Assembly (NCBI GenBank): GCA_014116815.1
Contig: JACGYV010000004.1
Coordinates: 28,290-92,289, forward strand
Source of the DNA: Holosporaceae bacterium 'Namur'
GTDB lineage: Bacteria; Pseudomonadota; Alphaproteobacteria; Rickettsiales; Midichloriaceae
Length of the DNA: 64,000 bases
Direction: 5' to 3'
In this document: in pieces, positions 1-7,746 of the stretch
Numbering within the stretch: the first letter of the stretch is position 1
Layout: the number at the start of each line of letters is the position of its first letter
Notes under the pieces: generated by a model
Databases searched by the model: none
What the model saw: the letters and a program-made list of their open reading frames with translations, nothing else
What the model was told of the DNA's origin: nothing
Translations under genes and position numbers: made by a program

Positions 1-669
1 AGTTTCGTTATAATTAATTAACGGAATTTCTTTATCCTTATGCATTAAATCCTTAAGCCTTAATAATTTGGCTCCGATGTTTCCCCCCGGATGGAACACT
101 CTATAATCGGAATCGGTAAAACCTCGTCTTTTATATAATGCAACTGCTATAGCATCACCGTATGCCATCATCATAACTACAGAAGTAGTAGGAGCCATTA
201 TATCACAAGCTTCCGGCGTTGCAGGCAGCACTACGGGAATAAAGGCGGCATTTGTAAGGGTTGAACTTTTTTTTCTGCTGATACCGATAATTTTTATTGA
301 AAATCGTTTACAATAATCAATGATGGGAGCAAGCTCCGGCGTCTCCCCTGAATTAGAAAGTAAAATTACAATATCGTTAACGGTTATCATACCGAGATCG
401 CCATGACCTGCCTCGGCGGGATGAATATAGATTGCAGGTGTGCCGGTAGAAGCAAGAGTTGCAGCAATTTTCCGCGCTATATGTCCGCTTTTTCCCATAC
501 CGCTTACAATTACTCTACCGGTAATAGCATATATTTCATCAATGATATTAGTAAAGTCCCAGTTAATTTCCGATAATAGATCCTGAAGCCCTTGGATCTC
601 GCCTTTAATCACTTGACGGGCTATATTTTCATCAGATAATTTAAATTGATTAATATCTTGGATATTCAC
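1..669 (-). CDS. kdsD: Arabinose-5-phosphate isomerase (KpsF/GutQ family), 3' end outside window
   Basis: Reading leftwards from a GTG at 669, the frame is open to the window edge (223 codons). The family interconverts ribulose-5-phosphate and arabinose-5-phosphate, the first step of KDO synthesis for lipopolysaccharide, in the cytoplasm. The visible part is a SIS sugar-isomerase domain: SGMGKSGHIARKIA near residue 56, the STGTPAIYIHPAEAGHGDLG segment, then SNSGETPELAP. Near the edge it reaches HPGGNIGAKLLRLKDLMH, the usual junction into the first CBS domain, so about 100 residues with two CBS domains should lie outside. The GTG is preceded by only a weak purine run, so the exact start is uncertain. 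No other gene of the pathway is in view. Confidence 0.88.
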   Translation of the reverse strand, partial: MNIQDINQFKLSDENIARQVIKGEIQGLQDLLSEINWDFTNIIDEIYAITGRVIVSGMGKSGHIARKIAATLASTGTPAIYIHPAEAGHGDLGMITVNDIVILLSNSGETPELAPIIDYCKRFSIKIIGISRKKSSTLTNAAFIPVVLPATPEACDIMAPTTSVVMMMAYGDAIAVALYKRRGFTDSDYRVFHPGGNIGAKLLRLKDLMHKDKEIPLINYNET

Positions 670-741
670 GACTGCCTTTTTTATCTGTAAAATTTTTGGC
701 AGTATAACATAAAAATATTGTATGATAAATAAATGAATAAA

Positions 742-817
742 GTCAGGAGCTTCTCCCCCAAAAAACACCTGACTTTAAAACGAAGCCTCCTATCTACTTG
801 ATAGACTCCCCCGCTTC
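742..817. other. Two adjacent hairpins with CTCCCCC/GGGGGAG loops
   Basis: Between the broken ankyrin gene and kdsD lie two stem-loops. The first pairs GTCAGG (742-747) with CCTGAC (768-773). The second pairs GAAGC (782-786) with GCTTC (813-817), with an inner TATC/GATA stem. Each contains a C-run on the + strand (G-run on the - strand), standing out from the AT-rich surroundings. On the - strand they lie in the 70-150 bases before kdsD, so they could be a leader element or terminators of the upstream gene. On the + strand the exposed C-rich loops could act as anti-Shine-Dalgarno sequences, as in alphaproteobacterial CcsR/cuckoo RNAs. I cannot choose between these. Confidence 0.4.
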
Positions 818-918
818 ATGTATTTCATTATACACATACCAATCGTTAACAAATCGTTAACAATAACCCATAATCTTACTCAGGTATTATTTTTTATGAT
901 TATAATAGCTTAGTTGCT

Positions 919-2395
919 TCATTTTCCGACTTTATATTCTGTTATATTTTGCTTTCTGATACATTCCGTCCAAAGCATTTTACCTCTATCGGGAGCAAAA
1001 CTGCCTTCTTCACCCGACTCTCTATCCTTATCTCTTGTTAATATTTTTTCAATTAAGCTTGCTGCTACCTTATCTATCTCCGCACCTTTATCCTTATCTC
1101 TCTTTATAATTTGAACGGGCGTATTCTCATTAATATTACAAGCATTGCGATTTGCCCCGTAATCAAGTAAAAGATCAACTACCTTTTCATGCCCGAACAT
1201 ACATGCATTAATTAATGAGCTTCCGGTCAGTATACTAATTTGAAACTTTATTTGCTCATCACTATAAAATTTTTTAATATATTTTTCCTCAAAACATCCT
1301 GTTTCAAAAATTATTAACCGACTTTTTTTAACGAATACATTCCCACCCGGACGTTCAAAATTTTGCCCATTCGACATTTGAAAAAAATTACCAAGAGCAT
1401 TTTCATCCCTTTCCGGGTTAATACCCGCCTCTTTTAATAAATTTCTAACAAGCTCGCTTCTCAAAACCCCATAATGTAAGGGTGTTCTTTTACAATTATC
1501 CGCAACGTTAATATCAGCACCGGCTTTAATCAAAGCATGCGCAGCTCTTATATCACCAAGCGCGCAAGCTATATGAAGAGCTGTTCTTCCTTCCTTATCC
1601 TTTTCATTAATATTCAACCCTTTTTCTTTTAAGAAACATAGCTTTTCAACAAGCTCGGAAACCCTCATTCTTGCAGCTAAAATTAATACCGTATTATCTT
1701 CGCCATCTTTACTGTTCCAATCAAATTCTTTTTCCTTTAAAGCATTAATTAAACACTCCGCTACATAAGGTTTATCTTCTTTATAAATTTCTTTTCTTAT
1801 GGCTAAGTGTAAAGCAGTACCGTAAGTTTTTTCCGAGTAATTATACTTTACTCCTTCCTCTAATAAGTAAGTAATCTTATTAATATCACATGATTCCACC
1901 GCTGCATGCAACGGAGTGTAATATGAAGTGGTAATGCTGTTAACATTAACTCCATCGTATTAATTGTTTAATGACTTCAAGAGGAGCTTCCTTTGTTATC
2001 AAAGCTGCATTCCCTTCACATCCTTTACTAAGTAACAGGCTTATTACCGTTTCTCTATTAGGGGACGGGCTACCGATTTTATTCTCATTAAGTAAAAAAT
2101 TTCTTATAAACATTTTTTTGTCTTCATTTCTTAATCGGAAGTTTAAAAACAGATTTTCTAATCCGTTTATATTATTCCCTCTGTCTCTTAATTTTGCACT
2201 TATTTCCGCAGAAAATATCTCCTCCAACCCCCTAACTTCATTTCCTTTAAGGGAAACTATTTCATCCGTCACTCCATTAAGTGCCGCCAACATAAAAAAC
2301 TTTAAGTTTTCATCATTTGTAAACGGCAGCTCCTGTTTCTTAACTTTTTTATTTGTTATTACATTATTGCGTTTATTAGATTTACTTCTACCCAT
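919..2395 (-). pseudogene. Ankyrin-repeat protein gene split by a frameshift
   Basis: Two open frames on the - strand, 2395-1946 (149 codons) and 1911-919 (about 330 codons), read as one protein. The first ends just after EAPLEVIKQLIR; the second frame, traced upstream of 1911, gives DGVNVNSITTSYYTPLHAAV, the natural continuation of an ankyrin repeat. The break lies at about 1950-1960, where two added bases or one removed would restore a protein of roughly 490 residues. The second part holds clear ankyrin repeats (GRTALHIACALGDIRAAHAL, KRTPLHYGVL, INACMFGHEKVVDLLLDYGA). The N-terminal 60 residues are basic and not repeat-like. Ankyrin proteins of intracellular bacteria are often secreted effectors, but nothing here shows export. 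A sequencing error is the main alternative to true decay. Confidence 0.75.
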
Positions 2396-2491
2396 CTCAT
2401 CCTCTTAATCTATCTATACAGCTTTACAAAAAGCATACAAATAGATAAAACTAAATTACACGGGAAGTTAAATTTTTATAAATATTTCTCT

Positions 2492-3217
2492 TTATATGAT
2501 TTTAGCTTTCGGTATATCAAACCTAAAACCGTCCCAAAGTAATCCACCATATGGAGCGAGCAGTTTAGCGACTAAGTTTTTCAAATCCTGAACATCCTCA
2601 CCTTGAAACGCTTTTTCAAAAGCATGTGAATATTCATAAGCAATATCAGGGTTATCTTTTTCTATATAACGCAAAATTGATTTCCCGCTTGCACACCATT
2701 TATTTTGTGCTCTAAAATAAAAGCGTGCCAGCTGCTCATAAAGCTTGGCAGCGGAAGCAATCTGTTCTGCACGTGAATTGGGATAAAGAATATCATCAAG
2801 TAAATCAGTGATTAAAAAACGCTCTTTATCCGTTTCTACTTTTTCCCATATTAAAGGTCGAAGTTCATAATTTTCTCGGGTAAGATCTTTAATACATTTC
2901 GAGAAGCTTGACTTAGGCATTATTTCCCTTCCGTTTAAAATCATTTCCATAGTACCGCATATCCCTATTTCCTTCATCTTTCTAAATAATATTCCTAAAG
3001 TTTCAGGATCATGGATGAAAGCATCAATCAGCCAATCTTCATAAATGAAAGCCTCTCGATAAGAATTAGATATCCGCTCATAAACTATGATAATATCCAA
3101 ATCGGAAGCATTAGTGCCTAGCCCCTGTGAAACGGAACCTCCCCAAAAGACTGCTTTTGCCACACTATAACGCTCATCAATTAATTTTTTAATTACACTT
3201 AGCGGTTTTTTACACAT
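2492..3217 (-). CDS. Nucleotidyltransferase-fold protein, aminoglycoside-nucleotidyltransferase-like
   Basis: This 241-residue protein carries the DNA polymerase beta-superfamily nucleotidyltransferase signature near its N-terminus: GGSVSQGLGTNASDLDIIIV (residues about 26-45), with the G-S and D-x-D metal-binding motif. The next strand, EDWLIDAFIHDPETL, supplies a possible third acidic residue. The C-terminal half is helical, as in enzymes that pair a nucleotidyltransferase domain with a helical substrate domain. It is the last gene of a three-gene unit and its start overlaps the end of the acetyltransferase upstream by 8 bases, so translation is probably coupled. Its neighbours resemble drug-modifying enzymes, so nucleotidylation of an aminoglycoside-like compound is a reasonable guess; the substrate is unknown. 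Confidence 0.7.
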   Translation of the reverse strand: MCKKPLSVIKKLIDERYSVAKAVFWGGSVSQGLGTNASDLDIIIVYERISNSYREAFIYEDWLIDAFIHDPETLGILFRKMKEIGICGTMEMILNGREIMPKSSFSKCIKDLTRENYELRPLIWEKVETDKERFLITDLLDDILYPNSRAEQIASAAKLYEQLARFYFRAQNKWCASGKSILRYIEKDNPDIAYEYSHAFEKAFQGEDVQDLKNLVAKLLAPYGGLLWDGFRFDIPKAKII

Positions 3218-3740
3218 TATTCCTCTTCTTGATCATCCATATCACACTTAGGTCAATCTCTTGTTTCACAGCCTTAAACCCGGCTTTTTCATAAGCGTGT
3301 ATAGCTGCTTTATTATTAATATCAGGATCTATAAATATACTTTCAAATTGACTGAATACATACTCATCTAAAAACTTAGCAACCAAACCTACCCCTAAGC
3401 CTTTACCCACAAACTCAACTTCTCCGATAAATATGTCAATCGAAGCTAAACTTTCAGGCATCCCTGAAATTATGTATCCTTCGCGAGGAAAATCATAAGC
3501 ATTATAATATTGGATATACCCTACTTCCTTATCGTCAATAGTAATTATATAAGGATATATTGGCTTCTCTTTCGAATTAGTAAGTTTAAATCCTTTAACG
3601 TAAGTATGGTATTTCTCTTCAATCGAATGCTTTGTCCATATTATATCGGTATCCCACCACTTTCGAACATGCGGAGTATTAAGCCATTTTAAAAGTAACC
3701 CAAAATGCTTTTTATTTAACGGCTTAAAGCTAATGTTCAC
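3210..3740 (-). CDS. GNAT acetyltransferase, AAC(6')-like
   Basis: This 176-residue protein has the architecture of the aminoglycoside 6'-N-acetyltransferase branch of the GNAT superfamily. The N-terminal FKPLNKKHFGLLLKWLNTPH followed by VRKWW is typical of that branch, as is the central acidic strand SIDIFIGEVEFVGKGLGVGL, which holds the acetyl-CoA pyrophosphate-binding loop (residues about 110-130). Near the end come PDINNKAAIHAYEKAGF and KAVKQE, the standard final GNAT helix and strand. The gene overlaps its upstream neighbour by 4 bases and its downstream neighbour by 8, so the trio is one operon. Acetylation of an amino group on an aminoglycoside-like compound is the family activity; whether it confers resistance here is unknown. 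Confidence 0.78.
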   Translation of the reverse strand: MNISFKPLNKKHFGLLLKWLNTPHVRKWWDTDIIWTKHSIEEKYHTYVKGFKLTNSKEKPIYPYIITIDDKEVGYIQYYNAYDFPREGYIISGMPESLASIDIFIGEVEFVGKGLGVGLVAKFLDEYVFSQFESIFIDPDINNKAAIHAYEKAGFKAVKQEIDLSVIWMIKKRNNV

Positions 3741-4387
3741 AACCTACCCTCTTTAAATTTACTCCATAAGGCTTCCACATCACTAGTTCTTAAAGAATTT
3801 AAGTTTTGCTTCAGGGTAGCAAGATCCCAATCCCACCACTTAATTTCGAGTAATTTTTCAATATCTTTATCATTAAATCGCTTCTTAATTAAGCGACTCG
3901 GGTTTCCTGCCCAAATTTCATAAGCCCCGACATCTTTAGTGACTACCGACCTTGCTCCTATCACTGCCCCGTCGGCAATTTTCACTCCTCCCATAATAAG
4001 CGCTTCCGCTCCGATCCAAACATCATTCCCGATAACCGTATCACCTTTTGACCGGTGAGCCTTAGGGGGAATCTCGGTATAACCGTCGAAGTCGTCATCA
4101 AACTCATCTAAAGGATACGCGGCAATCCAATTATAGTTATGCCCTTGCGTGCCGCCCATCATAAATTTTACTCCGGTAGCAATTGAACAAAATTTGCCGA
4201 TAATAAGTTGATCGGTGGTACCTAGCTCATGGAGATTGTCTCCTTCATCCAAATACATTACGCAATCTTCAAAAGGCTTTCCGTAATAATATCCTGAATA
4301 ATAGGAATAGTCACCGACGGTTATATGCTTAGACTTAATGTGATCCTTAATTACAATGGATTCGCGGTAACTTTTAAACGGCTTCAT
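3737..4387 (-). CDS. CatB/Vat-type xenobiotic O-acetyltransferase (left-handed beta-helix)
   Basis: The sequence has the hexapeptide-repeat fold of chloramphenicol (CatB) and streptogramin (Vat) acetyltransferases, which are trimeric cytoplasmic acetyl-CoA enzymes. Hallmarks are VGDYSYYSGYYYGKPFEDCV near residue 25, KFCSIATGVKFMMGGTQGHN with the catalytic histidine near residue 80, and later coils GDTVIGNDVWIGAEALIMGG and IGARSVVTKDV, followed by WAGNPSRLIKKRF. I chose the ATG at 4387 (216 residues, close to the family length of about 210). A TTG at 4405 is also in frame, and the GGAAG between them is a plausible ribosome-binding site for the ATG. It heads the three-gene unit and overlaps the next gene by 4 bases. 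Confidence 0.85.
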   Translation of the reverse strand: MKPFKSYRESIVIKDHIKSKHITVGDYSYYSGYYYGKPFEDCVMYLDEGDNLHELGTTDQLIIGKFCSIATGVKFMMGGTQGHNYNWIAAYPLDEFDDDFDGYTEIPPKAHRSKGDTVIGNDVWIGAEALIMGGVKIADGAVIGARSVVTKDVGAYEIWAGNPSRLIKKRFNDKDIEKLLEIKWWDWDLATLKQNLNSLRTSDVEALWSKFKEGRL

Positions 4388-4638
4388 TTTTAATAACACT
4401 TCCAAACTTTTTATTTATAGCTGCATAAAATATTGTTTTTTGTCAAGGCAAAGGTTGTTTTACAGGTGTTGATAGATAATAATAAGATGAAATTATTTGG
4501 ATTATAGTCAATTAAATTGAATACTTTACACATTTATTTTGATAAGACTTTAATTACCTTAATTATTTCATCTCCGGGTTGATTTAAATCATAGATTAAA
4601 TATAATTAACTTAACTTTAAACATTGTGTGAGTAAATA

Positions 4639-5013
4639 ATGGCATTTGTAGAAGAATTTAAAGCTTTTATTTCTCGTGGCAATGTATTTGAGCTTGCAGC
4701 CGGCATTATGATAGGCGCTACCTTCAACAATATGCTGAATTCTCTGGTAGGAGATATAATTATGCCGATAGTCGGCTGGTTGACGGCAGGGATTGATTTC
4801 TCCAATTACTTTATAGCTCTTAACGGAAAGCATTATGATAGCCTCAGATCTGCTAAAGATGCAGAAGCACCGGTGGTAGCCTATGGAATTTTTATTAACT
4901 ATGTCATCAAATTTTTAATTTCTTCAGCTGTAATTTTTCTGGTAATTAAGCAAGTAAATCGTTTACATTATTCATTAGCACCGCAAGATAGCAGAAATCT
5001 TAAAAAGGACTAA
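4639..5013 (+). CDS. mscL: Large-conductance mechanosensitive channel MscL
   Basis: This 124-residue protein matches MscL, the inner-membrane emergency valve that opens under hypo-osmotic stress. It begins with EEFKAFISRGNVFELAAG, the conserved amphipathic helix and start of TM1. TM1 runs to about residue 45, through GIMIGATFNNMLNSLVGDII and MPIVGWL. A short periplasmic loop follows, then TM2 (GIFINYVIKFLISSAVIFLV, about 80-102). The C-terminal tail is short; the usual charged helical bundle is reduced to about 20 residues. The next gene starts 2 bases after the stop, so mscL leads a three-gene transcript. Confidence 0.95.
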   Translation: MAFVEEFKAFISRGNVFELAAGIMIGATFNNMLNSLVGDIIMPIVGWLTAGIDFSNYFIALNGKHYDSLRSAKDAEAPVVAYGIFINYVIKFLISSAVIFLVIKQVNRLHYSLAPQDSRNLKKD

Positions 5014-5015
5014 AC

Positions 5016-5507
5016 ATGAAAAGAATAAATGTTACACATGATGAAATAAAGTTAACAGGCATTAAAGTAAGGACAAGTAATAAAGCTGAATTTAATTCGA
5101 GCACTGCAAAAATAGGGGCAACCATTGAGCATTATTCTAAAAATCAAATTGCAGATAAAATAGCCGATCGGAAGAATCCCGGTACTACAATTTGTTTATA
5201 TGCGGAATATGAAAGTGATATGGACGGAGAGTATTCTTACTTTATCGGTGAAGAGGTAACTTCTTATGATAATATATCGAAAGGATTGGATATCTATACT
5301 ATCCCTGCGCAAACATATGTAAAATTTACTACGCAATCAGGAGCTATGCCTAATGTGGTTATAAATGCCTGGCAACAAATTTGGCAAATGTCGGGAGCTG
5401 ATTTAGGCGGGATACGCAACTATCATGCGGATTTTGAAATCTATGATGCAAGAAGCAAAGATCCGAATAACACTATAGTTGATGTTTATATAGGGATCAA
5501 GTCATGA
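5016..5507 (+). CDS. GyrI-like / AraC effector-binding domain protein
   Basis: This 163-residue protein looks like a stand-alone GyrI-like effector-binding domain, the fold found in ligand-binding parts of multidrug regulators (BmrR, Rob) and in integron cassette proteins of the Cass2 type. The pattern is KLTGIKVRTSNKAEF near the start, YAEYESDMDGEYSYFIGEEV in the middle (residues about 65-90), then YTIPAQTYVKFTTQSGAMPN and, near the end, NYHADFEIYDARSKDP with VDVYIGIKS. No DNA-binding region is present, so it probably binds a small cationic or hydrophobic compound without being a regulator itself. AAGGA lies 8 bases before the ATG. It overlaps the following acetyltransferase by 4 bases. Confidence 0.75.
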   Translation: MKRINVTHDEIKLTGIKVRTSNKAEFNSSTAKIGATIEHYSKNQIADKIADRKNPGTTICLYAEYESDMDGEYSYFIGEEVTSYDNISKGLDIYTIPAQTYVKFTTQSGAMPNVVINAWQQIWQMSGADLGGIRNYHADFEIYDARSKDPNNTIVDVYIGIKS

Positions 5508-5926
5508 CATATATAGTTGAACAAACTTTATCTCCCTCCGGTAATGATATTGACTTTCTTACAAGAAAAATTAATGAGGAAGCAAATAAATATGGAATAA
5601 GTGAAGAAGCTTACCAGTTTGCTTTTTTTATAAGAGAAAACGGAGAAAAAATTATTGCAGGCTGTAACGGTTCGGTCATTTACGGAGCAATTTATACTGA
5701 TCAACTCTGGGTTGATCCCGAGTATAGAAATAAAGGACTCGGTAGAATGCTTATGAAAAGAGTGCATAGCTACGGCGGTGAAGTCGGCTGTAATTTAGCA
5801 ACCGTTACTACTTTAAGCTTTCAAGCGGCTTCGAGTTTTTATGAAAAACTTGGATATAAACGTGATTTTGAGCGTGCAGGCTATTCTTATAATTCTAAAT
5901 GCATATTTTTAAAGAAGAAGTTATAA
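5504..5926 (+). CDS. GNAT family N-acetyltransferase
   Basis: A 140-residue GNAT enzyme. Residues about 64-84 read DQLWVDPEYRNKGLGRMLMK, the strand and pyrophosphate loop that bind acetyl-CoA, and AASSFYEKLGYKRDFERAGY near the end is the standard last helix and strand. The phrasing HSYGGEVGCNLATVTTLSFQ before it is typical of the small branch that includes histone acetyltransferase HPA2-like and uncharacterised detoxification acetyltransferases. It starts on an ATGA overlap with the GyrI-like gene, so the two are probably translated together and may act on related small molecules. Substrate unknown. Confidence 0.8.
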   Translation: MTYIVEQTLSPSGNDIDFLTRKINEEANKYGISEEAYQFAFFIRENGEKIIAGCNGSVIYGAIYTDQLWVDPEYRNKGLGRMLMKRVHSYGGEVGCNLATVTTLSFQAASSFYEKLGYKRDFERAGYSYNSKCIFLKKKL

Positions 5927-6286
5927 ATCATACAATAGCATTTATTTAACCCGGGTGCTTTATAATAAAGTATGCCGTATCACTAATTTAATTATTAAAT
6001 TATTAATTTAATATATATTTTTTATTTGTACTTTAATATTTAATATGTTTTAACATTGTTGATAAGTGTTTACTGCTAATATTATTTGTAATAAATAATT
6101 ACTTTTAATAATCTTTATTTTTTGGTTTTATACAAAAGTATAATGTTGATTGTTCTATAAACCTATAAAGTATTATGATAATTTAAAATTCTTTTATTTT
6201 ATACTTTTAATAAAAATATAAGTTTAAAAATAAATTTTGTAACTAACGTTAATTTGGTTAATTTAAAAATTATACAGGGGGTATTA
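5927..6286. other. AT-rich intergenic region
   Basis: About 360 bases of nearly pure A+T separate the acetyltransferase gene from the small repeat peptide. Apart from numerous TATAAT-like and TAATAT-like strings that cannot be separated from background, I see no gene. A purine-rich AGGGGGT just before 6287 is the ribosome-binding site of the next gene. Confidence 0.6.
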
Positions 6287-6502
6287 ATGGAAGATCATTT
6301 TATTAATTTAGCTTCAGCTAACATTCAAACACATAACTCAGATGACTCAAGCTTCATAGTTTTTGGAAGAGATGAATTGCCCAAAGAAGAAGAGAGCTTT
6401 ATACGTTTTGGAAGAGATGAATTACCTAAAGAAGAAGAGAGTTTTATACGTTTTGAAAGAGAATATGGAGAAGGGCAGTGCTCCGGAGAATGGAGTAGCT
6501 AA
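6287..6502 (+). CDS. Small acidic repeat peptide with SFIxFGRDELPKEEE units
   Basis: A 71-residue open frame starting at an ATG well placed behind AGGGGGT. I do not recognise a family. Residues 22-36 and 37-51 are near-perfect tandem copies of a 15-residue unit (SFIVFGRDELPKEEE, then SFIRFGRDELPKEEE), followed by a third partial copy, SFIRFERE. The 45-base DNA units (6350-6394 and 6395-6439) differ mostly at third positions (gcc/acc, ttc/ttt), and the shared differences are silent, which supports real coding. The remaining tail, YGEGQCSGEWSS, has a single cysteine. There is no signal peptide or membrane segment and no modifying enzyme next door. See the findings for possible interpretations. 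Confidence 0.6.
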   Translation: MEDHFINLASANIQTHNSDDSSFIVFGRDELPKEEESFIRFGRDELPKEEESFIRFEREYGEGQCSGEWSS

Positions 6503-6894
6503 TTCCAGCGCTTTCTATTATATAGTAGATATACTTACTGCAAGAGCATAACTTTATATGGCTTTTTATAAGCTTAGCCTCTACCATATTTCTCTATATT
6601 AGTTCCAATCTTTTCTCCTAATCTCTAACCTCTTTTTTTACTTTCTCTTTCCTATCTGTCGGGCAGTGTGACTATTGTTACTTTTTTATTAATTAAAACT
6701 TATTTGCATATGTACTTAAAATAATTTGTATTTATTTGGTATATATTATCTCTTATTTTGCACCACCGGGAACATTTGAACTTAAATTTATAGCTTCGAA
6801 CTTAAATTAGCTGTTAAAACCTCAGCGTAGGACATTTTCCATTTTCTGTCGTGACCCCAAGTACAGATACATAAAAATTATTAAATAATTTTTA

Positions 6895-6936
6895 GAGCGC
6901 TACCCCTCTTTCAGTGGGGCGGAGGGGCGCGCTACT
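6895..6936. repeat. GC-rich hairpin
   Basis: CCCCTC at 6903-6908 pairs with GAGGGG at 6922-6927, and the flanking AGCGC and GCGCT extend the stem with small mismatches. It is the most G+C-rich spot in this intergenic region. No T-run follows on either side, so it is not an obvious terminator; a palindromic repeat element is likely. Confidence 0.45.
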
Positions 6937-7068
6937 ATTATTTAAGTAATTTCAGAAAAGAATCCGTTAAGGTATTAAAGTCTTATCACAATACATGTGT
7001 AATGTATTCAACTTAATTGACTATAATTCTTGATGCAAAAGAATATAAGGAAAAGATTGCCAACGCTA

Positions 7069-7187
7069 TATGCAGTAAATTAAGTTAAATATCATCCATA
7101 TAAAGAGTATAGTTTAACTATAAAAAAACAAACTAAGTTTTCCCATAAATGGCGGCTAGGCGTATGCTTCTTACTACTGCTTATCAT
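7069..7187 (+). mobile_element. Degraded partial MITE copy
   Basis: Starting with gcagtaaattaagttaaatat and continuing through agtttaactataaaaaaaca, ataaatggcggctaggcg and tatgcttcttactactgctt, the stretch matches the first 110 bases and part of the right half of the 240-base element at 44397-44636, with substitutions and missing internal sequence. Its right terminal repeat is absent; similarity stops about 12 bases short of the nuoB stop codon. The order suggests the element inserted downstream of nuoB and was later eroded. Confidence 0.6.
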
Positions 7188-7199
7188 ACGAAGGCTTTA

Positions 7200-7730
7200 T
7201 TAGCGAACAAAAACTTTTCCGGTTCTTTTAATCTTTCTTTGAAGTTGAAGAATCCCATATAACAGTGCCTCAGCTGTAGGCGGGCAGCCAGGAACATAAA
7301 CATCAACGGGCACAATCCTATCGCATCCCCTCACAACCGAATAAGAATAGTGGTAATACCCTCCGCCGTTTGCACAGCTTCCCATAGAGATTACATACCT
7401 CGGTTCAGGCATCTGATCATAAACTTTCCTAAGCGCAGGTGCCATTTTATTGGTCAGTGTTCCTGCAACAATCATTACGTCCGATTGCCTTGGCGAAGGC
7501 CTGAATATAAGTCCGAACCTATCAAGGTCATAACGGCTGGCTGCAACATGCATCATCTCGACTGCACAACAGGCAAGCCCGAAAGTCATCGGCCAAAGCG
7601 AACCGGTTCTCGCCCAGTTTACTAACTTATCAAGCTGAGCTATAACAAAACCGCGGTCACTTATTTCATCAGTAACCTGATTAAGCAGAGCATCTTGTTC
7701 AATTCCAGGTGGTATAGGTCTTAACGTCAC
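7200..7730 (-). CDS. nuoB: NADH-quinone oxidoreductase subunit B
   Basis: NuoB carries Fe-S cluster N2, the last cluster of complex I before quinone, on the cytoplasmic side of the inner membrane. The 176-residue protein shows the cluster ligands: the paired cysteines in [14 protein letters not shown] (near residue 55), the cysteine in [19 protein letters not shown] and the one in [20 protein letters not shown]. It starts with GTG, 8 bases after GGGAGTAG. It follows nuoA by 16 bases. The gene that normally follows, nuoC, is absent: instead the coding block ends here, next to a MITE remnant, so the rest of the complex must be encoded elsewhere. Confidence 0.96.
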   Translation of the reverse strand: MTLRPIPPGIEQDALLNQVTDEISDRGFVIAQLDKLVNWARTGSLWPMTFGLACCAVEMMHVAASRYDLDRFGLIFRPSPRQSDVMIVAGTLTNKMAPALRKVYDQMPEPRYVISMGSCANGGGYYHYSYSVVRGCDRIVPVDVYVPGCPPTAEALLYGILQLQRKIKRTGKVFVR

Positions 7731-7746
7731 TTTTTTCTACTCCCTT

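Larger units (their letters stand above)
6503..7199. other. Gene-free region with hairpin and repeat remnants
   Basis: Nearly 700 bases without a credible gene. At 6895-6936 there is a GC-rich hairpin (AGCGC..CCCCTC / GAGGGG..GCGCT). At 7006-7025 the string attcaacttaattgactata equals the end sequence of the IS630-related elements elsewhere in the window. From about 7069 to 7187 there is a degraded copy of the MITE described at 44397. A patch at about 6755-6870 has a different texture (caccaccggg, tcgtgacccc) and may be an older insertion remnant. Confidence 0.6.

Noticed and set aside
1971..2408. Open frame of 145 codons on the + strand
   Set aside because: Antisense to the ankyrin gene's 5' part and made of low-complexity Ser/Phe/Leu sequence.
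2492..4405. Integron gene cassettes for the resistance-like trio
   Set aside because: The genes overlap, leaving no room for attC sites, and no integrase gene is seen.
5927..6286. Promoter or origin-like element in a very AT-rich spacer
   Set aside because: The base composition produces -10-like strings everywhere and no DnaA-box cluster or repeated iteron is visible.
6350..6463. CRISPR-like short repeats
   Set aside because: The 45-base units are directly adjacent without spacers and keep the reading frame, so they are coding repeats.
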